Shown in pieces: positions 28,627 through 35,452 of a stretch of DNA of 56,957 nt. How positions within the stretch are numbered: the stretch's first letter is position 1; the number at the start of each line of letters is the position of its first letter. Origin of the DNA: an uncultured Granulosicoccaceae bacterium (GTDB taxonomy: Bacteria > Pseudomonadota > Gammaproteobacteria > Granulosicoccales > Granulosicoccaceae); assembly GCA_937923745.1 (NCBI GenBank), contig CALDUO010000112.1, positions 1 to 56,957 of the forward strand, in the 5' to 3' direction. Made by a program: the position numbers and the translations under genes. The notes below the pieces were generated by a model. It was not told where the DNA came from. It made no database searches and saw nothing but the letters and a program-made list of their open reading frames with translations.

Positions 28627-29952
28627 CTGGCCCTTTCATCTCCCCAGCTCAACCGAATCTTCTATCAGTTTCTTGGCGTTAATTCGTTACTGATAGGCTT
28701 GTTTCCTTTCTTTATACCGGTGTATCTCTACAGCCGGTCTGTATCCCTTGCTGGCATCAGCTTGTTTATTGCTGTCACTGGTCTCTCGTTTGTGGCTTTT
28801 TTGTCAGTGTGGCAGTGGAGCTGGAAGCACCTTGCGCTGAAACACTTGCTGGTGTTGGCACTGGCCACGGAAGCGATAGTGCTGTTGGTCAACCTGCTCT
28901 TTAATCCTTCGATAGCGTTTCTGGTGTTATTTGGGTTGGCCAATGGGCTGTACAACTGTTTTTTCTGGATGACCCAACGCAGCCTGTTTTTGCAACGCGT
29001 CGACTCTTCCGACTCCGGTCGTCAATACGGCAACTTTCAGATCTTTGTCACCCTGTTTTTGAAAGCTGGCATTTTGATCGGCGGGCTATTGATGGAGCGC
29101 GACGGGTATGTCCTGCTAATCATTGGCTCGCTGATTATTATTACGATATCAGCGATATGGTTTCTCCGCTGCGGCGACCTGCAAACAACTGCCGCCACCT
29201 CCAGGCTGACCCAATCGGATGAAGTATCTGGTGATGTATCTGGTGAAGTGTCTGGTGAAGTGTCTGGTGAAGTCATTAGTGAAACCCAAGGTGAGTCCTC
29301 TCACCAGACCTTGGGTGCTACCTGTGCCGATGCGCCACCGACACAGACCGCCACTCCCTCGCCCACGGTCACCGTCATAGACGCATTGCAGTATCGTGAC
29401 CGCCATCGCTCACGGCGTATTTTTGTGGTCGACGGATTGTTTCTGTTTTTGGAAAGCCATTTTTGGACACTGTCACTATTTTGGGTGACTGATCAGAATT
29501 TTACACAGCTGGGGCTGACCATCATCGTGCTCGGCGCGCTGTTTGGCCTTGCATTCTTTGTCGCCAAAAACACGATTGACAAGATTCCGGGCAACTCGGT
29601 GTTTACGATAGCTGTGCTGCTGTATGCGTTATCCTGGTTTCTGCGGGTGCCCGTCGGCCCGTCGTTATCCACTGAATGGCTTTACCTGCTCATTATTCTG
29701 ATCAGTTTCTTCTCGTCTTTTTTTCGGCTGACGTTTAACAAGCGGTTTTACGATGTGGCGGCTATGGCCGGGGATCAGCAATACCTGGTGATAAAAAGTT
29801 ATGTCACCCAGCTAGCCGTTTTTGTTTGTTTTCTGGCCATTGCAGTTGCGTCTGTCGCCATCGGCGATGATGCCCGCGTACTGCAGTTGGTCTACCTGGT
29901 GGCAGGGTTCGGTGCATTGGTTTACGGCTATTATCGATACCTGATAGACTAA
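28627..29952 (+). CDS. MFS-type membrane transporter with a non-AUG start
   Basis: About 440 residues with roughly twelve hydrophobic helices, including LIGLFPFFIPVYLYSRS, ISLFIAVTGLSFVAFLSVWQ and a final block ending VAGFGALVYGYYRYLID. The frame is open from 28618, directly after the TAA of the ATP-grasp gene and in the same frame. The translation before the first helix (SSPQLNRIFYQFLGVNSLLI) looks like true MFS sequence, yet contains no ATG, GTG or TTG. CTG 28627, seven bases after a GGTG, is my preferred start; TTG 28699 would cut into helix 1. A central hydrophilic loop (about 175-265) contains five in-frame 12-base repeats (GEVS). Probably exports or imports the product of the ligases. 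Confidence 0.75.
   Translation: MALSSPQLNRIFYQFLGVNSLLIGLFPFFIPVYLYSRSVSLAGISLFIAVTGLSFVAFLSVWQWSWKHLALKHLLVLALATEAIVLLVNLLFNPSIAFLVLFGLANGLYNCFFWMTQRSLFLQRVDSSDSGRQYGNFQIFVTLFLKAGILIGGLLMERDGYVLLIIGSLIIITISAIWFLRCGDLQTTAATSRLTQSDEVSGDVSGEVSGEVSGEVISETQGESSHQTLGATCADAPPTQTATPSPTVTVIDALQYRDRHRSRRIFVVDGLFLFLESHFWTLSLFWVTDQNFTQLGLTIIVLGALFGLAFFVAKNTIDKIPGNSVFTIAVLLYALSWFLRVPVGPSLSTEWLYLLIILISFFSSFFRLTFNKRFYDVAAMAGDQQYLVIKSYVTQLAVFVCFLAIAVASVAIGDDARVLQLVYLVAGFGALVYGYYRYLID
29221..29280 (+). repeat. 12-bp in-frame tandem repeat in the MFS loop
   Basis: Five units: GAAGTATCTGGT, GATGTATCTGGT, GAAGTGTCTGGT twice, GAAGTCATTAGT, encoding EVSG-like tetrapeptides in the cytoplasmic central loop. Copy-number change would stay in frame. 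Confidence 0.85.
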
Positions 29953-29972
29953 CGGCGAAACCGGAGAAGAAA

Positions 29973-31466
29973 ATGCCCGTTTCGACTGCCGCACCACTCG
30001 ACGAAAAGCCACGGTTTCAACCCAAATCTTTCACCGACGCCGCAGAGGCCGTCGATTACCTGATCACCATCTACGACTGTAATACGCAATGGCTTCGTGA
30101 CGCCTTTGCACATTACGTCAATCCGACCTCGGAGACGACAGAGCGCGCTCGCGCGTGTTATCCCGCAGTGTCATTCAAACACAATACCTTTGCCAAAACC
30201 GACTCTCGACTCTCGTATGGGTATGTCGTGCAACCGGGTGACTACGAAACCACGATTACCGAACCGGTACTGTTTAAAAACTACCTGATTAAAAATTTGG
30301 GTCTGCTAATCACCAATCATCAACAGCCAGTTACTGTATTTGAATCTGACACCCCAATCCCGCTGCATTTTGCATTGGCGCCCGGCAGCGTGCCTGCCGA
30401 TGGTAGCGACGCGACCATCACCGCACGTCTGAGGGATGCGTTTGATGTGCCTGACATCGCACAGGTCAATGACGATATTGTGAACGGCACCTTTGAGCAA
30501 CACCCCGACAAGCCCATACCGTTGGCACCCTTCCCGGCACCGCGTATCGATTACTCTTTGCACCGCCTGCGACACTATTCAGCCACCGAGCCAAAGCATT
30601 TCCAGAACTTTGTGCTGTTCACGAACTACCAGTTTTACGTTGACGAGTTCTGTGAATACAGTCGCCGTGCCATGGCCGAAGGCACCTCTGAGTACACAGC
30701 CTTTGTAGAACCCGGAAATGTAATCACCACATCTGGCGATACAGGACCAACGGCCGGGGTTGCACCCTCTCGTGCCCCACAGATGCCCGCCTATCATCTC
30801 GTTGCCGAGCGCAACCGGGGCATTACGCTGATCAATATCGGTGTTGGGCCCTCCAACGCCAAAACCATCACCGATCATGTCGCCGTATTACGGCCTCATG
30901 CCTGGCTGATGCTGGGGCACTGCGCCGGACTCCGCAACAGCCAACAACTGGGTGACTATGTACTCGCGCACGCCTACGTGCGAGAGGATCACGTACTCGA
31001 TAATGACATTCCACCCTGGGTACCTATTCCGGCTCTTGCAGAAATTCAACAAGCGTTGCAAACCGCTGTCGCAACAGTCACCGGGCTGTCGGGATTCGAA
31101 CTGAAAAAAATCATGCGCACAGGCACCGTGGCATCGGTAGATAACCGTAACTGGGAGCTGCAGGATCAGCGTGAACCGGTGCGCAGGCTTTCCCAGTCAC
31201 GCGCAATCGCGCTTGATATGGAGTCAGCCACGATTGCTGCGAATGGCTTTCGCATGCGAGTGCCTTACGGCACGCTGTTGTGTGTCTCGGACAAACCGTT
31301 GCAGGGCGAACTCAAACTGCCCGGCATGGCATCGGCGTTTTACCAAAAACAGGTGTCTCAACACCTGCTGATCGGTATCCATGCGCTGCGCGAACTCGCC
31401 GCCATGAAACCTGCCAGCCTGCACTCTCGCAAATTGCGCAGTTTTTTCGAAACGGCCTTCCAGTGA
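29973..31466 (+). CDS. amn: AMP nucleosidase
   Basis: A 497-residue enzyme that hydrolyses AMP to adenine and ribose 5-phosphate. An N-terminal regulatory domain (about 1-180, with GYVVQPGDYETTITEPVLFKNYL) is followed by the PNP/UDP phosphorylase-like catalytic domain: RHYSATEPKHFQNFVLFTNYQFY, INIGVGPSNAKTITDHVAVLRP, LMLGHCAGLRNSQQLGDYVLAHAYVRED, and ALDMESATIAANGFR, where the ME-S signature binds ribose. GGAGAAGAAA before the ATG is a strong ribosome site. It lies 20 bp after the MFS gene, so it may be the last gene of the ATP-grasp operon. Length matches the E. coli enzyme. Confidence 0.93.
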   Translation: MPVSTAAPLDEKPRFQPKSFTDAAEAVDYLITIYDCNTQWLRDAFAHYVNPTSETTERARACYPAVSFKHNTFAKTDSRLSYGYVVQPGDYETTITEPVLFKNYLIKNLGLLITNHQQPVTVFESDTPIPLHFALAPGSVPADGSDATITARLRDAFDVPDIAQVNDDIVNGTFEQHPDKPIPLAPFPAPRIDYSLHRLRHYSATEPKHFQNFVLFTNYQFYVDEFCEYSRRAMAEGTSEYTAFVEPGNVITTSGDTGPTAGVAPSRAPQMPAYHLVAERNRGITLINIGVGPSNAKTITDHVAVLRPHAWLMLGHCAGLRNSQQLGDYVLAHAYVREDHVLDNDIPPWVPIPALAEIQQALQTAVATVTGLSGFELKKIMRTGTVASVDNRNWELQDQREPVRRLSQSRAIALDMESATIAANGFRMRVPYGTLLCVSDKPLQGELKLPGMASAFYQKQVSQHLLIGIHALRELAAMKPASLHSRKLRSFFETAFQ

Positions 31467-31593
31467 TAGCGGCGCGTCAGTAACTGCGATACGATTGTCG
31501 CATTATGGTCGGTAAACCTGTCACCCGATCACTCACACTCTAACGCCAGGCGATACGCCTGCGTCACACACTAAACATAACGGGAGAACATCT

Positions 31594-32703
31594 ATGAAAG
31601 CTCGTGCAGCAGTTGCGTGGGAAGCCAAAGCCCCCCTATCCATAGAAATGATCGATGTTGAAGGCCCCAAAGAAGGTGAGGTGTTGGTTAAGGTCGTTGC
31701 CAGCGGTGTTTGCCATACTGACGCTTTCACGCTGTCCGGTGAGGATCCGGAAGGCGTCTTTCCAGCCGTATTGGGACATGAGGGTGGCTGTGAAGTCGTT
31801 GAATGCGGACCAGGCGTGAAAGACCTGAAACCCGGCGACCATGTCATTCCCCTGTATATATCAGAGTGCGGTACCTGCAAATTCTGCCAATCGTCCAAAA
31901 CCAACCTGTGCCAATTTATTGCTTCAACCGTATGGACAGGCTTTATGCCTGATGGAGGTCGCCGTTTCTCCCAAAACGGCAAACCCATTTATCACTATAT
32001 GGGGTGCTCCACGTTTTCCGAGTACACGGTGGTTCCGGAGATTGCGTTGGCCAAAATCAATAAGGCTGCACCCCTTGATAAAGTGTGTTTGCTTGGCTGT
32101 GGTGTCACCACGGGTATCGGTGCGGTACTGAACACAGCCAAAGTTGAACCCGGCGCCACGGTGGCAGTTTTTGGGCTTGGCGGTATCGGGCTCTCAGTGA
32201 TCCAGGGCGCTGTCATGGCGAAAGCCGCCCGTATTATCGCTGTTGACGTTAATCCCGATAAATTCACTATTGCGCAGCAGCTGGGTGCCACTGATTTCGT
32301 CAATCCCAAAGAACTGTCCGGCTCGGTGACCGACGCTATTGTCGATATGACAGATGGCGGTGTGGACTATTCCTTTGAATGCATCGGTAATGTCGACGTG
32401 ATGCGCGAGGCGCTGGAATGCTGCCATATGGGCTGGGGTGTCTCGACCATAATCGGCGTTGCCGGTGCTGGCAAAGAGATCAACACCCGCCCGTTTCAGC
32501 TTGTCACCGGACGTCGCTGGCAAGGCACGGCTTTCGGAGGGGTAAAGGGCCGAACCCAATTACCGGGTTATGTTGACCGTTATATGAGTGGCGAAATCGA
32601 GCTCGATTCCATGGTTACGCACACCATGCCTCTTGATGATATCAATACCGCATTTGATCTCATGCATGAAGGAAAAAGCATACGCTCAGTCATCATTTTT
32701 TAA
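31594..32703 (+). CDS. frmA: S-(hydroxymethyl)glutathione dehydrogenase (class III alcohol dehydrogenase)
   Basis: A 369-residue zinc dehydrogenase that oxidises the formaldehyde-glutathione adduct to S-formylglutathione with NAD. The catalytic-zinc region [17 protein letters not shown], then LGHEGGCEV, the structural-zinc cysteines in [17 protein letters not shown], and the NAD motif [17 protein letters not shown] are all present, with [16 protein letters not shown] near the C terminus. GGGAGAACATCT before the ATG is a strong ribosome site. The hydrolase gene follows after 12 bp; together they remove formaldehyde, which the dimethylglycine/sarcosine-type oxidase at the right edge could generate. 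Confidence 0.95.
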   Translation: MKARAAVAWEAKAPLSIEMIDVEGPKEGEVLVKVVASGVCHTDAFTLSGEDPEGVFPAVLGHEGGCEVVECGPGVKDLKPGDHVIPLYISECGTCKFCQSSKTNLCQFIASTVWTGFMPDGGRRFSQNGKPIYHYMGCSTFSEYTVVPEIALAKINKAAPLDKVCLLGCGVTTGIGAVLNTAKVEPGATVAVFGLGGIGLSVIQGAVMAKAARIIAVDVNPDKFTIAQQLGATDFVNPKELSGSVTDAIVDMTDGGVDYSFECIGNVDVMREALECCHMGWGVSTIIGVAGAGKEINTRPFQLVTGRRWQGTAFGGVKGRTQLPGYVDRYMSGEIELDSMVTHTMPLDDINTAFDLMHEGKSIRSVIIF

Positions 32704-32715
32704 ACAATACACGTC

Positions 32716-33549
32716 ATGAAACAAATTGAATCCATTAAGGAATTCGACGGCCAATTGAACCGCTATGTTCATCCGTCCTCTACCTGTCAGTGCGATATGA
32801 CATTCTCTGTCTATCTTCCACCACAAGTCGCTGTTGCGCCGGTGCCTGCCGTGTACTTTCTGTCGGGCCTAACCTGTACCGACGACAATGTCAGAACCAA
32901 AGCGGGTGCACAACGTTATGCCGCGGAGCTCGGTATTGCGTTGATCATGCCGGACACCAGTCCCAGAGGAGATTCAGTGCCGGATGAACCGGAACGTTAT
33001 GATCTGGGTCAGGGGGCCGGTTTTTATGTCAATGCCACTCAGGCTCCTTGGTCAACGCACTATCAGATGTACGATTACGTCACCTCGGAATTACCGGCAT
33101 TAATTGCCAATGAGTTTCCCGATATCAGCGAGAAGACCGCTATCACGGGTCACTCCATGGGTGGGCATGGTGCTTTGATCTGTGCACTGAAAAATCCCGG
33201 TCAATACGTGTCGGCCTCCGCCTTCGCGCCCATTTCCAACCCGGTCAATTGCGGTTGGGGACACGGGTGTTTCGGTGCTTACCTCGGTGACGATCAATCA
33301 GCGTGGGCCGAGTGGGATGCCGTTGAGCTGATCAAAGCCGGTGCCGAAGCGCCACCATTATTGGTTGATCAGGGGTTGGCTGATGAATTCCTGAAAGAAT
33401 ACCTTGCGCCAGAGAGTTTAGTCACTGCCTGTCAGCAGCAAGAGGTTGCGATAGAACACAATATGCTCGAGGGCTACGATCACAGCTACCATTTCATCAG
33501 TACACGCATCGGCAAGCACCTGGCATTCCACGCCAACCATTTAGTTTAA
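32716..33549 (+). CDS. fghA: S-formylglutathione hydrolase
   Basis: A 277-residue alpha/beta-hydrolase (esterase D type) releasing formate and glutathione. AVYFLSGLTCTDDNVRTKAG, MPDTSPRGD, the nucleophile elbow ITGHSMGGHGAL (catalytic Ser), DQGLADEFLKE (Asp) and GYDHSYHFIST (His) complete the catalytic triad. Twelve bases separate it from frmA. The last residues (HANHLV) and the following bases are re-duplicated downstream (33533-33627). Confidence 0.95.
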   Translation: MKQIESIKEFDGQLNRYVHPSSTCQCDMTFSVYLPPQVAVAPVPAVYFLSGLTCTDDNVRTKAGAQRYAAELGIALIMPDTSPRGDSVPDEPERYDLGQGAGFYVNATQAPWSTHYQMYDYVTSELPALIANEFPDISEKTAITGHSMGGHGALICALKNPGQYVSASAFAPISNPVNCGWGHGCFGAYLGDDQSAWAEWDAVELIKAGAEAPPLLVDQGLADEFLKEYLAPESLVTACQQQEVAIEHNMLEGYDHSYHFISTRIGKHLAFHANHLV

Positions 33550-33627
33550 AACCGGTCAAAGGATTGATACAGGTGCCAACCATTTAATTTCAAAAGGCCG
33601 AAGGATTGGTACGGGTGCCAACCACTC
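33533..33627 (+). repeat. 42/43-bp tandem duplication of the fghA 3' end
   Basis: A unit beginning CCAACCATTTAGTTTAAAA (33533-33575), which contains the last codons and stop of fghA, is followed by a second copy starting CCAACCATTTAATTTCAAAA (33576-33617) and a third partial CCAACCACTCAG. The copies carry the phrase AAGGATTGRTACRGGTG. This is gene-derived tandem duplication into the intergenic region. Confidence 0.85.
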
Positions 33628-33731
33628 AGCCCACCCGTTCACCGATCGAGTCACGACTTACCGTGGCGCTGGCAGTATCCTGAACAGCTTGGTAACGACA
33701 CAGCAGTGTGTACATCAGTGACTGGTTTTTT

Positions 33732-33776
33732 ATAAACAACCGGTTTGTAAACAGCCGGTTTATAAACAACTGGCAA
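33732..33776. repeat. 15-bp tandem repeat, three units
   Basis: ATAAACAACCGGTTT, GTAAACAGCCGGTTT, ATAAACAACTGGCAA in tandem, just before the bidirectional terminator. The rest of the 368 bp gap 33550-33917 contains no gene. Confidence 0.8.
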
Positions 33777-33813
33777 AAAAAAGGGTGGCTCAGCATTGAG
33801 TCACCCTTTTTTT
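33774..33813. terminator. Bidirectional Rho-independent terminator
   Basis: AAAGGGTGGCTCA (33780-33792) pairs with TGAGTCACCCTTT (33797-33809) around GCAT: 13 bp with one G-U, flanked by A-run on the left and T-run on the right. It can end both the frmA-fghA transcript (plus) and the lipoprotein transcript (minus). Confidence 0.92.
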
Positions 33814-33917
33814 ACTTAAAGCCACTGGTTGATCTATTTCAACCAACCAGCGGTTCTCAGACGGTGAGCACCCATTGCGGCATGCTCGATCGTCTGGCAG
33901 TGCCCAGCGATTATTGA

Positions 33918-35015
33918 CTAGGGTACTGCTTTGTCGTCGATAACGATCAGGTTCGCAGTACGACCGAAGTCAGTGGTGTCTGTGACAACGATGGTCTGTA
34001 CTGAACCACCGCCAACAGTCAGCGTAGCTTCGATACGTGCACGAGCTGAATTACCGGCTTCTGTTGCAATCACCTGGTAGTCACCAGCAGGCACTTCAAC
34101 GTAGCCAGTGCTGACGTCTTCATAGCTGAAGCCTGCAACGGTTGGTGTACCGTTAACAACGCCGTCCTGATTAACGAACAGGTCAAGCTCGCCAGAAGTC
34201 AGGCCGTCAAATACGATAGCGAAACCACGTGCTGCGTGAACAACCCGGATCTTGCCAACATCGCCTGAGCTAGTCGCTGTATCGTTTACCAGTGTGATCA
34301 CTTCGAGTGTTGCCGGATCGGACAGAGCGTCACCACGCGCAATGACAGTCGAGGAACTTCCCGCACCAACACTGACAGGATCCAGTGCAACAGCCGGTGT
34401 GAAGTTACCCTGGAAAAAGTCGCCGCCTTTGAAGATTTCAACAGTGTGATCGCCAGCCGGTATTGCAGCTGGACCAACAACATCATCGCCAAAGTTGATT
34501 GCGGTTCCTGAATCCAGTGGATCAGTACCGATAGGCATCGCAGTTGCGCCATCAGCGGTTACCACGACACTACCTACGTTGTCACTCGCATGAACGATTC
34601 GAACCAGTGCATCATCACGGCCGGTTGCGTCGTAGTTGTTGGTCACTGAAGTACCACTAACGAAATCAACGTCAGGGAAGGTGCCGCTGGCAACGTTTGG
34701 ATCTGTGCCATCTGTACCGTCAGTGCCATCTGTACCGTCGGTGCCATCTGTACCGTCGGTGCCATCTGTACCGTCAGTGCCATCTGTACCGTCGGTGCCA
34801 TCTGTACCGTCAGTGCCATCTGTACCATCGGTGCCATCTGTACCGTCGGTGACATCTGTACCGTCGGTGACATCTGTACCGTCGGTGACATCTGTACCGT
34901 CGGTGACGTCAGTGCCATTGTCTACTACTGGATCTGCGTCGTCGTCGCTGGATGAACAACCTACCATCACCAGACTTGCGCCGACCAGGGCTACGCCCAA
35001 ATAACGTCTTAACAT
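33918..35015 (-). CDS. DUF4397 lipoprotein with long Gly-Thr-Asp repeat linker
   Basis: A 365-residue secreted lipoprotein. The signal LGVALVGASLVMVGCSSSDDD has a lipobox with the lipidated cysteine near residue 20. After it comes a ~75-residue low-complexity stalk: four GTDVTD units followed by many GTD units. Two DUF4397-like beta domains follow, opening with ALVRIVHASDNVGSVVV and GKIRVVHAARGFAIVF, each ending near an IPAGDHTVEIF / VPAGDYQVIAT strand. The acidic stalk may bind calcium or space the domains from the outer membrane. GAGAGGAATTAATAC precedes the ATG. Function unknown; a surface or periplasmic role is inferred. Confidence 0.88.
   Translation of the reverse strand: MLRRYLGVALVGASLVMVGCSSSDDDADPVVDNGTDVTDGTDVTDGTDVTDGTDVTDGTDGTDGTDGTDGTDGTDGTDGTDGTDGTDGTDGTDGTDGTDGTDGTDPNVASGTFPDVDFVSGTSVTNNYDATGRDDALVRIVHASDNVGSVVVTADGATAMPIGTDPLDSGTAINFGDDVVGPAAIPAGDHTVEIFKGGDFFQGNFTPAVALDPVSVGAGSSSTVIARGDALSDPATLEVITLVNDTATSSGDVGKIRVVHAARGFAIVFDGLTSGELDLFVNQDGVVNGTPTVAGFSYEDVSTGYVEVPAGDYQVIATEAGNSARARIEATLTVGGGSVQTIVVTDTTDFGRTANLIVIDDKAVP
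34700..34920 (-). repeat. In-frame 9/18-bp repeats in the lipoprotein stalk
   Basis: On the plus strand the words GTACCGTCGGTGCCATCT and GTACCGTCAGTGCCATCT alternate about ten times, then GTACCGTCGGTGACATCT four times. They encode GTD/GTDVTD on the minus strand. Unit length is a multiple of three, so copy-number change alters stalk length, not frame. Confidence 0.9.
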
Positions 35016-35452
35016 GTATTAATTCCTCTCACAAAGGTTTCTAAACAACAAATGTATTTCAGTTCGGTCCCTGGGCCGAAGCCCGCTTCACCAACCCACT
35101 ATAAATTTAGTTCAAATACAGAAAATTCCCACCCGATTTTTCACTGAAATCCGACACTTAACTGACGTCTCCGCCAACCATTCAACGTTTCGAAATAACG
35201 TGCAAAACCCGACAGTATTGCAGGCTCATACGCATGGGGTGAGGCATACTAACCGGAATCATCCGTTACAATCGCATACCAGCCCACATCTTCAGCGATA
35301 AGATGAGTCATATTTCACAATCTTGGCCTTCATCTTATTGAAATCATTATAATTTTATTGGAAACGAACACTATTGCAATTGTGAAACGTGGGAATTTTT
35401 ACACAATTTTTTACGTGCCGGTCGTACCCACCCTGATGCCCGATGGGCACTC
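35016..35452. other. Divergent intergenic region, lipoprotein / tmcA
   Basis: 437 bp. The lipoprotein 5' region occupies the left part. The right part becomes A+T-rich (CATTATAATTTTATTGG, 35345-35361) with a TATAAT -10 at 35348-35353, and the tmcA frame is open back to 35342 without ATG, GTG or TTG before 35453. No other gene or RNA seen. Confidence 0.4.
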
